Part shown: positions 25,839-34,850 of the stretch, in pieces
Layout: every line of letters starts with the position of its first letter
How positions within the stretch are numbered: the stretch's first letter is position 1
Origin: Roseovarius aestuarii
Lineage (GTDB): Bacteria > Pseudomonadota > Alphaproteobacteria > Rhodobacterales > Rhodobacteraceae
Direction of reading: 5' to 3'
DNA length: 64,000 nt
Assembly (NCBI RefSeq): GCF_019966515.1
Contig: NZ_JAIMIB010000007.1
Coordinates: 124,001 to 188,000 of the forward strand
The notes under the pieces: model-generated
What the model was told of the DNA's origin: nothing
Database searches by the model: none
Seen by the model: only the letters and a program-made list of their open reading frames with translations
Translations under genes and position numbers: made by a program

Positions 25839-28040
25839 TTGACCGCCGATCTGCCCAGCTTCTTCGACCCCGGATCACTAGTGGCGGTGCTGACGACGCA
25901 GCCACTTGGGGGCACACTGGATTACAAGGCTCCCGAAGGCGGTTGCCACCTTGGTGCTTTCGTCGAGGTACCGCTGGGGCCGCGCAAGGTGACGGGGGTT
26001 GTCTGGGGGGCGGGGACTGGTGGTTTTGACCTCAGCAAGGCACGCGCGATCATCCGGGTGCTGGACGTAGCCCCGATGCGGCTGGAGATGCGGGATTTTC
26101 TGCGGCGGGCCGCTGACTATACGCTGACACCGATGCCCGCGATGCTGCGGCTGGCGACCCGCGCACCGGGATTGGGTAACCCGCCATCGATGCAGAAAAT
26201 CTATCGTATTGGACAGGGCGACCCGGACCGCGTCACAGATGCGCGCCGCCGCGTGATCGAGGTTTTGCGCACCTATGGCGGATTGTCGTTCACCCTCAAG
26301 GAGTTGGCCGAACAGGCCGGTGTTTCGCCTTCGGTGGTCAAGGGGCTGGTTAAACAGGGCGTTGTGCATGAGGAGGCCTCACCGCGCAATCTGCCCTTCC
26401 CGCCGCTTGACCCCGATCTCGACCGCAAGGATCTGACCGAGGATCAGGAAACCGCTGCCAAGACACTGATAAGCGGCATAAAATCTGGCGACTATGGCAC
26501 TACCCTGCTACGCGGTGTCACCGGATCGGGCAAGACCGAGGTCTACCTTGAGGCGGTCGCCGAGGCCCTGCGGCAGAGACGCCAGACGCTTGTTCTGTTG
26601 CCCGAGATCGCCCTGACCGCTGAATTCCTGACCCGCTTTACCGCACGGTTCGGCGCGGCCCCGGCGGAATGGCACTCGGGCGTGACCATGACCGAACGAC
26701 GCCGGGTCTGGAAAATGGTGGGTCAGGGAGCGGCACAGGTGGTTGTGGGCGCACGCTCTGGACTGTTCCTGCCGTTTCAGAACCTCGGGCTGATCGTGGT
26801 CGATGAGGAACATGACACCTCCTACAAGCAAGAGGACGGCGTGCTTTATAATGCGCGCGACATGGCGGTACTCAGGGCGTCGATCTGCGGGGCACAAGTT
26901 GTGCTGGCCTCGGCCACGCCCAGCCTTGAAAGCTGGACCAATGCCGAGGCGGGAAAGTATCGCAAGCTTGAGCTAACCTCGCGATTCGGCGACGCGGTGA
27001 TGCCGGATATCCGGCCCATCGACATGCGAGTCGAAAAACTGCCGTCGAACAGGTGGATTTCGCCAACCTTGCAGTCCGCTGTCAACGACAGGATTACGCG
27101 GGGCGAGCAGGCTCTGTTGTTCATCAACCGACGCGGCTATGCGCCGATCACGCTGTGCCGAGCCTGCGGGCAGCAAGTGGGCTGCGATCACTGCGATGCG
27201 CGGATGGTCGAACATCGGTTTCTCAAGCGCCTGGTCTGCCACCAATGCGGCGAAACCCGACCCATCCCTTCTGCCTGCCCCTCCTGCGAGGCCGAAGACA
27301 GGCTGGCCGCGGTCGGCCCGGGCGTCGAACGCCTGACCGAAGAGGCTGCTCAGCTTTTTCCCGATGCCCGCATCGCCACCCTCTCCTCGGATCTTTTCGG
27401 ATCGGCGCGGGCATTAAAAGCCCAGATCGAACAGATTGCCGAGGGGGGTGCGGATATCATCATCGGCACCCAGCTTGTGGCGAAGGGCCATAACTTTCCA
27501 CTACTGACACTTGTCGGCGTGATTGATGCGGATCTGGGGCTTCAGGGGTCGGACCTGCGGGCAGCCGAGCGAACTTTTCAGCTAATGCGGCAGGTTGCCG
27601 GGCGCGCGGGGCGCAGTACCCGCAAGGGCACGGCGCTGCTACAGACATTTCAGCCCGAACACCCTGTCATCCGTGCCATCCTGTCTGGCGACGAGGTGGG
27701 ATTCTGGCGTGCCGAAGCGAATGAAAGGCAACATGCCGGGGTTCCCCCATTCGGTAGGATGGCTGGGATCATCCTGTCTTCACCTGACATGCAGGAAGTG
27801 TTTGATCTGGGAAATGACCTTGCCCGCCGGGATACGCCCCTGCGCCGGATAGGGGCACAGGTTTTCGGCCCTGCCCCGGCTCCGATTGCACGCATACGCG
27901 GACGCCACCGCGTGCGCCTGCTGGTAAAGGCGCCTAAAGGCGTCGCCCTGCAAACCGCCCTTGCCGATTGGATCGGTCAGGTCAGAATATCAAACCAGCT
28001 TAGGTTAAGTGTCGATATCGACCCCCAGAGCTTTTATTAG
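25839..28040 (+). CDS. priA: Primosomal protein N' (replication restart helicase PriA)
   Basis: A 733-residue superfamily 2 helicase. I place the start at TTG 25839, with GGAG six bases upstream, because the protein then begins [18 protein letters not shown], just before the family's N-terminal 3'-OH-binding domain ([25 protein letters not shown]). The frame stays open far upstream but there it is antisense to fsa. Walker [15 protein letters not shown] box, the four-CxxC zinc-binding region ([13 protein letters not shown] ... CHQCGETRP ... CPSC) and QVAGRAGR are all present. Confidence 0.94.
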   Translation: MTADLPSFFDPGSLVAVLTTQPLGGTLDYKAPEGGCHLGAFVEVPLGPRKVTGVVWGAGTGGFDLSKARAIIRVLDVAPMRLEMRDFLRRAADYTLTPMPAMLRLATRAPGLGNPPSMQKIYRIGQGDPDRVTDARRRVIEVLRTYGGLSFTLKELAEQAGVSPSVVKGLVKQGVVHEEASPRNLPFPPLDPDLDRKDLTEDQETAAKTLISGIKSGDYGTTLLRGVTGSGKTEVYLEAVAEALRQRRQTLVLLPEIALTAEFLTRFTARFGAAPAEWHSGVTMTERRRVWKMVGQGAAQVVVGARSGLFLPFQNLGLIVVDEEHDTSYKQEDGVLYNARDMAVLRASICGAQVVLASATPSLESWTNAEAGKYRKLELTSRFGDAVMPDIRPIDMRVEKLPSNRWISPTLQSAVNDRITRGEQALLFINRRGYAPITLCRACGQQVGCDHCDARMVEHRFLKRLVCHQCGETRPIPSACPSCEAEDRLAAVGPGVERLTEEAAQLFPDARIATLSSDLFGSARALKAQIEQIAEGGADIIIGTQLVAKGHNFPLLTLVGVIDADLGLQGSDLRAAERTFQLMRQVAGRAGRSTRKGTALLQTFQPEHPVIRAILSGDEVGFWRAEANERQHAGVPPFGRMAGIILSSPDMQEVFDLGNDLARRDTPLRRIGAQVFGPAPAPIARIRGRHRVRLLVKAPKGVALQTALADWIGQVRISNQLRLSVDIDPQSFY

Positions 28041-28108
28041 ATTTTTGTTGATCGGATAGGTCTGACCGGTCGACGTGTACCCGCTATCGCCGCCTAACGC
28101 TGAGCCTA

Positions 28109-29074
28109 TCAGAAAACCGTCAGCGTATCGGCAAGAAACGGATATTTCTTAATAACCGGCGTCACGATCGTGTCGTTCAGGATCGGTTTCAGCGTCTCTG
28201 CCACCTGCGCGGGCATGTCCTGCAATATGTCTTTACGAGCAGTGAGCGAAATGGTGCGCGAGAGTGGCTCGAACGGCAACTCAAAAACGTCAATCTGATC
28301 AGCGAAGCGCCGCGCGCGCATCAGCGCCAGCGGGGTCAGAATCGACCATCCCGCCCCCTGCCCCACGAGCGCCAGAATGGCGTGGTAGCTGTCGATCTCA
28401 AAACGATGCGGCAGCGTAATATTTTGCCGGGCAAGATGCGAGGCAATCAAACGGCCCATATACTGCCGTTGTGTATACTGGATCAGGGGCAGGCGTTTTA
28501 GCTGACGCAAACGATCACCGTCCATGTCGATGACGCCGCGCGGGGCGGCGATGGCAAAACCCTCGCGCATGAGCGGATGCACCTCTACCCATTCCTCCTC
28601 GGCGCCAAGCTCGGCCGCCACGATCACATCCAGCGACCGCGCATCCAACTGGTCATAGAGATAATGACTGGCACCGGTCTCAAGCAGAAACTGACAGCCC
28701 TTTAGCTCACCCGCCATATGGGTCAAAAGCTGTGGCGTCACATCCGCCTCGAGGTCTTCGATCATACCCAGACGGAATCGTGTCAGACGCGAAAGATCCG
28801 ACATTGCCAGTTCTGCCCTGGCCTGTGCGGTTTCATTCAGAATGGTCTGGGCGCGCCGGTGCAAGATTTCGCCCGCCGGGGTCAGACGGATCGGCCGAGC
28901 ATTTCGCTGCAGCAGTGTCGCGCCCACAGCGGATTCCAGATTGGTCAGTTGCTGGGAGACCGCCGATGGGCTGGCCCCTAAGCGTCGGGCAGCTGCCGAG
29001 ATCGAACGCTCATCGGCGGCCGCCATGAACACTTCGATTCCCCAAAGGGTTATTCGGCCCGGGCTATCAACCAT
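28109..29074 (-). CDS. LysR-family transcriptional regulator
   Basis: A 321-residue regulator. Winged helix at about 9-68 (AAADERSISAAARRLGASPSAVSQQLTNLE), then a two-lobed ligand-binding domain. Start at 29074 lies six bases after the phaR stop, so it is probably read from the phaR transcript. Its target is not evident; no divergent gene faces it. The link to phaR suggests a role in carbon storage, but this is inference from position only. Confidence 0.9.
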   Translation of the reverse strand: MVDSPGRITLWGIEVFMAAADERSISAAARRLGASPSAVSQQLTNLESAVGATLLQRNARPIRLTPAGEILHRRAQTILNETAQARAELAMSDLSRLTRFRLGMIEDLEADVTPQLLTHMAGELKGCQFLLETGASHYLYDQLDARSLDVIVAAELGAEEEWVEVHPLMREGFAIAAPRGVIDMDGDRLRQLKRLPLIQYTQRQYMGRLIASHLARQNITLPHRFEIDSYHAILALVGQGAGWSILTPLALMRARRFADQIDVFELPFEPLSRTISLTARKDILQDMPAQVAETLKPILNDTIVTPVIKKYPFLADTLTVF

Positions 29075-29080
29075 CTGAGT

Positions 29081-29638
29081 CTATTTGCCCAATTTCGACA
29101 GCTTGTCCTGAAGATCCGAAAGCTGTTTTTTGATCTCGTCGAGATTGTCGTCGTCGCCATCCTCGTCTTCCGAGGTCTCCTGCGCCGTCGTCCCCATGCT
29201 GCTCAGGCCACCGGCCATTGCTTTCATGAACGCCTCCTGCTGCGCACGCATTGCCTCCAGCCCCGGCATCCCTGTCAGAGGATTGGCCTTGGTCATGTTT
29301 TCCATCATCTTCGACTGGCTTTCGCGCAGCATTTCGAAACTGTTCTGAAGAAATTCCGGCACCATGCTGGTCGCATGGCTGGCGTAGCTACGCACAAGGT
29401 CGTTCAGCACATTGATCGGAAGCACGTTTTCGCCACGGCTTTCGTGCTCGGCGATGATTTGCAGCAGATACTGCCGTGTCAGATCATCACCGGATTTCAG
29501 GTCGATAATCTGCACCTCACGCCCGTCGCGGATAAACTCGGCAATATCTTCCAGCGTAACGTAATCCGAGGTTTCGGTATTATAGAGCCGCCGGCTTGCG
29601 TAACGCTTGATCAGCAACGGTTTCTTGGTGTCAGCCAC
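29081..29638 (-). CDS. phaR: Polyhydroxyalkanoate synthesis repressor PhaR
   Basis: A 185-residue protein. Start is GTG at 29638, with GGAGGA seven bases before it. Residues about 5-65 form the PHB/PHA accumulation regulator DNA-binding domain (LIKRYASRRLYNTETSDYVTLEDIAEFI), followed by the second conserved part (LTRQYLLQIIAEHES) and a coiled, acidic C-terminus. PhaR binds DNA when PHB is absent and leaves it for the growing granule, thereby releasing phaP. TGC-rich repeats upstream (29665-29693) suggest autoregulation. Confidence 0.95.
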   Translation of the reverse strand: MADTKKPLLIKRYASRRLYNTETSDYVTLEDIAEFIRDGREVQIIDLKSGDDLTRQYLLQIIAEHESRGENVLPINVLNDLVRSYASHATSMVPEFLQNSFEMLRESQSKMMENMTKANPLTGMPGLEAMRAQQEAFMKAMAGGLSSMGTTAQETSEDEDGDDDNLDEIKKQLSDLQDKLSKLGK

Positions 29639-29664
29639 GGTGCGTTCCTCCCCGAAAATGCAGC

Positions 29665-29693
29665 GCTGCAGCAAAGCTTATGCTACTGCAGCA
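29665..29693. promoter_or_regulatory. TGC-rich repeats upstream of phaR
   Basis: GCTGCAGC (29665-29672) and TGCTACTGCAGCA (29681-29693) lie just before phaR. They resemble, but do not exactly match, the CTGC-N3-GCAG elements at phaP and phaC/phaZ, so they may be a weaker PhaR autoregulatory site. Confidence 0.4.
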
Positions 29694-29728
29694 CAAAAAG
29701 AAAGAGCGAGCCGAAATGGCTCGCTCTT
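29690..29728 (-). terminator. phaP: Rho-independent terminator of phaP
   Basis: On the minus strand an 11-bp perfect stem (arms AAGAGCGAGCC and GGCTCGCTCTT, loop ATTTC) is followed by TCTTTTTG. It lies 45 bases after the phaP stop and ahead of phaR. Confidence 0.9.
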
Positions 29729-29773
29729 CGCTTGAGCACCCGACAGGGAGGTATCGGGTGCGTAAAGCGGGTC

Positions 29774-30220
29774 TTACTTAACGGCCGAAGCTTTTTTAGC
29801 AGCAGCTGTCACGTCGTCGGTTGCTTTTTTGACGACTTTGGCTGTGTCTTCCTGGATGTCTTTGCCAGCCGCCATCAGCAGCTCAACAGTTTCCATTTGG
29901 ACTTTCTTGGCAACTTCAGCGAAGGCGGCCATGTTCTCGGCGGCAACTTCGGCACTGGCCGAGGCGAAATCGGTTACGGCTTTTGCATAGTCAGCCGGCT
30001 CGGTTTTCGCTTTGGTCATGTCGTTCAGTTTGGCCAGAGTTTCTTTGGTCCATTTGTTCGAGATTTCAGCCGATTGCTCAGCAGCTGTCAGAGCAACGCC
30101 CGACAGTTTTTCGCTCAGAGCGGCCTGGTTCTTGAACGCGTCTTCCATCGCTTTGGTGTCGACGGGGAATGCGCCCATGATGTCTTTCATGACGGTGTTG
30201 ATGTCTTGTGCTTTTGCCAT
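29774..30220 (-). CDS. phaP: Phasin (PHB granule surface protein)
   Basis: A 148-residue, alanine- and lysine-rich helical protein of the phasin family (FPVDTKAMEDAFKNQAALSEKLSGVALTA; AFAEVAKKVQMETVELL), with no cysteine or signal peptide. AAGGA precedes the ATG. It coats PHB granules. It has its own strong promoter with a PhaR-type operator and its own terminator, consistent with high, separately controlled expression between phaC and phaR. Confidence 0.93.
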   Translation of the reverse strand: MAKAQDINTVMKDIMGAFPVDTKAMEDAFKNQAALSEKLSGVALTAAEQSAEISNKWTKETLAKLNDMTKAKTEPADYAKAVTDFASASAEVAAENMAAFAEVAKKVQMETVELLMAAGKDIQEDTAKVVKKATDDVTAAAKKASAVK

Positions 30221-30274
30221 TGTACTAATCCTTGGTGTTCATCGCGGGTCCACCGCGGTTCTGCGTATGCCAAG

Positions 30275-30303
30275 AATATGCATGCTGCATCGCAGCATTT
30301 CAA
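30275..30303 (-). promoter_or_regulatory. phaP: phaP promoter with operator inside the spacer
   Basis: Minus strand: -35 TTGAAA (30303-30298), a 17-base spacer, -10 CATATT (30280-30275). Almost the whole spacer is the inverted repeat ATGCTGC-N3-GCAGCAT (30282-30298), so a bound repressor would directly block RNA polymerase. Confidence 0.75.
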
Positions 30304-30313
30304 GTATTTTTTT

Positions 30314-30324
30314 CTGCACTGCAG
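30314..30324. promoter_or_regulatory. Second PhaR-type site upstream of phaP
   Basis: CTGC-ACT-GCAG, the same CTGC-N3-GCAG layout as the site in the promoter spacer. The centres are 29 bases apart, close to three helical turns, which would allow cooperative binding. Confidence 0.6.
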
Positions 30325-30356
30325 CAAAATAATTCTAAAAGCCTCTAAGACCTTGA

Positions 30357-32162
30357 TTATAAATCGTTTGATTTGCGCCTTACATAAGTGCCAGGAGCGG
30401 GACTCAGGGGTTTATGCTTCGAATCACCCGGTTCCCTCGCTTCAATTTTCTTGCCTGACCGCTTGCGCAGCCACGTTTCCCAGCGCGGCCACCACGAGCC
30501 TTCATGGTAATCCGCGCCGTCCATCCAGTCGTCGGGTCTCAGTCCCAGATCGTCATTTGTGTAGTGGCCATATTTCTTCTTGGATGGTGGGTTCACGATC
30601 CCCGCGATATGGCCCGATTCCGATACAATAAAAGTCCGGTCCTTGGCACCAGTCATCTGGAACCCGCGATAGCAGTCTTTCCACGGCGCGATATGATCGG
30701 TCTGGCAGGTGATCGACATCAGTGGCACTTTCACATCGTTGATCGTCAGCTTTTCACCCAACAATTCGATGCCTCCCGCGATAAACTCGTTGCGCTGGCA
30801 CAAACCGCGCAGATAATCGACGGACATTTTCGCTGGCAGGTTCGACCCGTCGCCGTTCCAGTAGAGCAGATCGAACGCCGGGGGTGTTTCGCCCATCATG
30901 TAGCTTTTGATGGCGGGCGTGTAGATCAGATCATTCGACCGCAGGAATGACATCGTTCGCCCCAGAATAAACGAACGCAGCACGCCCTGCTCGTTCACTT
31001 CTTCCTCGATCCCGTCAATGAAATCGTCCTGAAGGAACGGTAGGAATTCGCCCTGCTCTGAAAAATCAGTCAGCGCGGTAAAGAAGGTTGCAGACTTGAT
31101 GCTATTGTCCTTGCGCTTGGCCAGCAAGGCGAGGGTCAGATGCAAGGTCGTTCCCGCGATGCAATAGCCAACGGCGTTGACCTGCTTCTGGCCGGTGATT
31201 GCCTTCGCTTCCCGAATCGCGGTCAGAAAACCCTCTTCAATGTAATCTTCCATGCCAATGTCAGCGAAGGACTTATCCGGATTCACCCAGGATACGACAA
31301 AAAGCGTATACCCCTGATCAACGATCCATTTGATCAGGCTGTTTTGCTCTTTCAGGTCCAGAATGTAGAACTTGTTGATCCAGGGTGGGAAGATCACCAA
31401 CGGCACTTCGTGAACCTGCTCAGTCGATGGTGCATACTGGATCAGTTCCATCATGCGGTTGCGGAATACTACCTCGCCCGGTGTTGTCGCGACATTGCCG
31501 CCCAACTCGAAAGCGCTTTCGTCCGCCAGCCGCACGACCATCTCGCCGTTATTGGCCTCAAGATCAGCGACCAGATTCTCCAACCCTTTGACAAGCGATT
31601 CGCCTTCGGTTTCAACCGCCTTCTCCAGCGCATCGGGATTGGTGCCCAGAAAATTCGTCGGCGACATCATGTCGATGATCTGGCGCGAGAAATAAGCCAG
31701 GCGTCGCTGCTCCTTGGCGTCAAGGTCATCCACGCCATCCACGGCCTGTTCGATCGCCTGGGCGTTTAGCTGATACTGGTCTTTGATGTATTTGAAGTAC
31801 GGGTTTGTGTCCCATAAAGGATTCGCAAAACGCTTGTCTTTTGGCCCGGTTTTTTCTGCAACCGCGTCCTCTGTGGTGCCGCTTTGCAGCAATAATTGCT
31901 GGGCATCGATGTAGTGCCGAACCGACTTGCCCCAATATTCAAGCTGGTTCTCAAACAGTTTCCCGGGGTTTTCAAGCATCTCGGTCCAATAGGAAGTGGC
32001 TGCTTTCGCAAACAAATCCGGTGAGGGCCCGCCAAGTGAGGGGTTGGCCGGATTACGTTGCGAAAATGCTTCTACCAGCCTTTTTGAAAGCCCCTCGACG
32101 CGCGCAAGGTTTTCGTTCAACTTCTCGATATTCACGGCTTCGGTATCCTCTTGCGTTGCCAT
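30357..32162 (-). CDS. phaC: Class I poly(R)-hydroxyalkanoate synthase
   Basis: A 601-residue PHB synthase. The lipase-like box GYCIAG carries the nucleophile C334; the aspartate (CQTDHIAPW) and histidine (SESGHIAGIVNPP) complete the triad. The class I N-terminal domain (TSYWTEMLENPGKLFENQLEYWG) and PPWINKFYILDL, NPDKSFADIGMEDYI are typical. It polymerises 3-hydroxybutyryl-CoA at the granule surface. It is divergent from phaZ, with a shared operator in the gap; phaA and phaB are not in this window. Confidence 0.97.
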   Translation of the reverse strand: MATQEDTEAVNIEKLNENLARVEGLSKRLVEAFSQRNPANPSLGGPSPDLFAKAATSYWTEMLENPGKLFENQLEYWGKSVRHYIDAQQLLLQSGTTEDAVAEKTGPKDKRFANPLWDTNPYFKYIKDQYQLNAQAIEQAVDGVDDLDAKEQRRLAYFSRQIIDMMSPTNFLGTNPDALEKAVETEGESLVKGLENLVADLEANNGEMVVRLADESAFELGGNVATTPGEVVFRNRMMELIQYAPSTEQVHEVPLVIFPPWINKFYILDLKEQNSLIKWIVDQGYTLFVVSWVNPDKSFADIGMEDYIEEGFLTAIREAKAITGQKQVNAVGYCIAGTTLHLTLALLAKRKDNSIKSATFFTALTDFSEQGEFLPFLQDDFIDGIEEEVNEQGVLRSFILGRTMSFLRSNDLIYTPAIKSYMMGETPPAFDLLYWNGDGSNLPAKMSVDYLRGLCQRNEFIAGGIELLGEKLTINDVKVPLMSITCQTDHIAPWKDCYRGFQMTGAKDRTFIVSESGHIAGIVNPPSKKKYGHYTNDDLGLRPDDWMDGADYHEGSWWPRWETWLRKRSGKKIEAREPGDSKHKPLSPAPGTYVRRKSNDL

Positions 32163-32186
32163 ATTGAAGAAATCCTTCTAGAGTTT

Positions 32187-32203
32187 CTGCTATGCAGCAT
32201 AGC
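32187..32203. promoter_or_regulatory. PhaR-type operator between phaC and phaZ
   Basis: CTGC-TAT-GCAG (32187-32197) matches the phaP sites, and overlaps a longer palindrome GCTATGC-A-GCATAGC (32189-32203). It is 25 bases from the phaC start and 64-70 from phaZ, so one protein could control both genes. Confidence 0.65.
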
Positions 32204-32266
32204 GTTGCGCTGCGGGAGGGCAGTGCGACGAATGTAACCGGGCGATCCGCCCCGAGGAGATATAAC

Positions 32267-33583
32267 ATGCGCTACATGGCCACGTATGACTGGATGGAAA
32301 CCCTCCGTAACACCAATCAGTGGTTGGGCGCCACCGCCCTTTCGCTCTCATCATATCCGGTTTTCAGCCTTGCGCCAAATCCTGCCTTCCAATGGATGGC
32401 TGCGTGGGGCGAAGTGACCGAACGCACGTTCCAACGCATGGTGACGAAACCCGACTGGGGTATTGAAAGTATCACAGGCGAGGATGGCCGCGATCACCTG
32501 ATCAACATCGAAACCGTGATCAGCCGTCCATTTGGGGATCTGATCCATTTCGACGTCTCAGGCCGCGAGGAAATGGCCCGCCGGGTTCTGCTGGTGGCGC
32601 CGATGTCGGGCCACTACGCCACACTTCTGCGTTCGACCGTGCGGTCACTTCTGCCCGATTGCGAGGTCTACGTGACCGACTGGCACAATGCCCGCGATAT
32701 CCCCGTGTCGGCCGGTAAGTTCGATATCGAGGATTATACGCTCTACCTCGTCGATTTCATGCGCGAACTGGGCTCCGACCTGCACGTCATCGCGGTTTGC
32801 CAACCGGTTCCGCTGACGTTGGCGGCTACGGCCTATCTTGCCGAGCAGGATCCCGACGCTCAACCGCGGTCGCTGACCCTGATCGGCGGACCGATTGATC
32901 CCGATGCCACGCCAACGGACGTCACCGACTTTGGGCGGCGCGTCACCATGGGTCAGCTTGAGGAAACCATGATCCAACGTGTGGGGTTCAAATATCCCGG
33001 CGTGGGTCGCATGGTCTACCCCGGCCTGTTGCAGCTTGCCTCGTTCATGTCGATGAACAACGAACGCCATATGAAGGCCTTTATGGATCAGATTTCCCGC
33101 GTCGCGCAGGGCAAGGCCAGCGATCGCGACCCGCATAACAAGTTCTACGACGAATATCTTGCAGTGATGGACATGCCGGCGGAGTTTTATCTTTCGACCG
33201 TCGAACGTATCTTCAAGGGCCTTGAAATCGCACGGAACGAGTTTGTGGTGGATGGTCATAGGATTGATTTCGGTAAAATCACCAACGTTGCGGTCAAAAC
33301 CGTCGAAGGCGGCAAAGACGATATCAGCGCACCGGGTCAGTGTATTGCAGCGCTGAATCTCTGTACCGGACTGCCTGACAGCAAGAAGGCAAGTTATGTC
33401 GAACCCGACGCGGGTCACTACGGCATCTTCGCGGGCCGCAGCTGGCGTAACAATATTCGCCCGCTGGTATTGGACTTCATCGATACCAACAGCGATGCGC
33501 CGGAGCCGCGTAAACGGACCTCACCGCGCAAAAAGCCAAAAGGCAAAGTCGATCAGCCGGCGAACAAGAACGCCGCAGCCTGA
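32267..33583 (+). CDS. phaZ: Intracellular poly(3-hydroxybutyrate) depolymerase
   Basis: A 438-residue PhaZ1-type depolymerase. ATG at 32267 follows GAGGAG. It begins MRYMATYDWMETLRNT, carries the conserved PMSGHYATLLRSTVRSLLPDCEVYVTDW region, and has cysteine 178 in AVCQPV as the nucleophile, with histidine in the C-terminal EPDAGHYGIFAGRSW. It has no signal peptide, so it degrades native granules in the cytoplasm. The last 30 residues are lysine-rich, as in other granule-associated members. Confidence 0.96.
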   Translation: MRYMATYDWMETLRNTNQWLGATALSLSSYPVFSLAPNPAFQWMAAWGEVTERTFQRMVTKPDWGIESITGEDGRDHLINIETVISRPFGDLIHFDVSGREEMARRVLLVAPMSGHYATLLRSTVRSLLPDCEVYVTDWHNARDIPVSAGKFDIEDYTLYLVDFMRELGSDLHVIAVCQPVPLTLAATAYLAEQDPDAQPRSLTLIGGPIDPDATPTDVTDFGRRVTMGQLEETMIQRVGFKYPGVGRMVYPGLLQLASFMSMNNERHMKAFMDQISRVAQGKASDRDPHNKFYDEYLAVMDMPAEFYLSTVERIFKGLEIARNEFVVDGHRIDFGKITNVAVKTVEGGKDDISAPGQCIAALNLCTGLPDSKKASYVEPDAGHYGIFAGRSWRNNIRPLVLDFIDTNSDAPEPRKRTSPRKKPKGKVDQPANKNAAA

Positions 33584-33588
33584 TCCGG

Positions 33589-34314
33589 TCAGACTTTTAC
33601 GCGAGACTGCAAGACAAATGGCTGTTTCAGCCAGCTATGCAGGGCGTCGTTTGTCGCACTGGGGGCTTCCAATGTCGGCAGATGGCCCACCCCTTCCAGC
33701 ACGGCAAGCTTGGCATAGGGTATCAGCTCGGACATTAGCGTGTGGCGCTTGACCGGCGTCAGATTGTCCTGATCACCACAAAGAACGAGCGCAGGGACCT
33801 GACAGCGGCGCAGCACCGATTGGTAGTCTCGTCGGCGTTGCAATGCCCTGATCTGACGAATGATCGCCTCGGGGCCCATATCACCAGCCATCTCCAGAAG
33901 CTCGGCCATCACCGCGGCCCGCCCCGGACCGGCCGCAATATGTTCCGGCGGCATCAGGCCCTCAACCGCCTCTTCCAGTTTCCCAGACCGCAGCTTGATG
34001 ATCATGGGTTCGTAATCGGCAGCGGATTGCGGTGTTTCGGCAAGCGAATTCGTGCTTATCAAGGCAAGGCGTGTCACCCGATCCGGTGCCCGGCGCAGAA
34101 TTTCCATCGCAACGATACCGCCCATGGACAACCCCACGAGGGCAAATTTCGGCGGCACACGATCCAGAATGTTGGAAGCAATCTCTTCGATCCGCTCGCC
34201 CATCGTAACCGGGGCAACAGTGACGGCCCGATCACGGCCAAATTCGAGCAATTGCATCGCAAAAACCCGCAGATCACACATCAAACCCGGCAAAAACACT
34301 ACAGGTGTATGCAT
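33589..34314 (-). CDS. Alpha/beta hydrolase
   Basis: A 241-residue alpha/beta-fold hydrolase. Nucleophile elbow GLSMGG at about residue 87, aspartate in LCGDQDNLTP, histidine in GVGHLPTLEAP. It resembles esterase or 3-oxoadipate enol-lactonase-like members, but the substrate cannot be read. It is the last of three leftward genes (hydrolase, VOC protein, hydrolase) and converges on phaZ with six bases between stops. Confidence 0.88.
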   Translation of the reverse strand: MHTPVVFLPGLMCDLRVFAMQLLEFGRDRAVTVAPVTMGERIEEIASNILDRVPPKFALVGLSMGGIVAMEILRRAPDRVTRLALISTNSLAETPQSAADYEPMIIKLRSGKLEEAVEGLMPPEHIAAGPGRAAVMAELLEMAGDMGPEAIIRQIRALQRRRDYQSVLRRCQVPALVLCGDQDNLTPVKRHTLMSELIPYAKLAVLEGVGHLPTLEAPSATNDALHSWLKQPFVLQSRVKV

Positions 34315-34391
34315 AGGGTCGCATCCTTCATGTCTTGGGCCAGGTGCCTGTGATTTCGCTCAACCATAACTTGTCATAACTGCGCGCAACG

Positions 34392-34835
34392 TCAACTATT
34401 TGTGGTGACCTCGAAGCCATTCCAGCGAAATGCGCCGTCAGGCGACAGGGGAGAAAAGGGATTATGTGCTATTTCCCAGATATGACCATCGGGATCCGCA
34501 AAATATCCATGATACCCGCCCCAAAACACATCAGAAGGTCGTTTCAGGATTGTCGCTCCGGCCCTGTCCGCCGCCGCGATCAGCGCGTCTACGGCACTTT
34601 TTTCAGAGACGTTATGGGCCAACGTCATGGCGCCATGCCCCAAATCATCGACCGGCAGGCCAATTTCATCCGCCAAAGCGTCTAGTGAATAAAGGCCAAG
34701 CGTCTGGCCAATCAGATCAAAGGCAACCACACCATCGGGTGTCTCAACCCTGCGCCAACCAAGATCCTCGTAGAACCGGGCCGAACGCTCGGTGTCCCGA
34801 ACGCCGAGTGTGATAAGGGAAACGCGCTGATCCAT
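34392..34835 (-). CDS. VOC (glyoxalase/bleomycin resistance) family protein
   Basis: A 147-residue protein made of two beta-alpha-beta-beta-beta modules (SLITLGVRDTERSARFYEDLGWRRVE; KRPSDVFWGGYHGYFADPDGHIWEIAHNP). The DPDGHxWE ending contains the usual metal ligands. AAAGGAAG precedes the ATG at 34835. The role is unknown; members include lyases, dioxygenases and resistance proteins. The gap to the upstream hydrolase gene is 15 bases, so they are co-transcribed. Confidence 0.88.
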   Translation of the reverse strand: MDQRVSLITLGVRDTERSARFYEDLGWRRVETPDGVVAFDLIGQTLGLYSLDALADEIGLPVDDLGHGAMTLAHNVSEKSAVDALIAAADRAGATILKRPSDVFWGGYHGYFADPDGHIWEIAHNPFSPLSPDGAFRWNGFEVTTNS

Positions 34836-34850
34836 CAATGCTTCCTTTCT

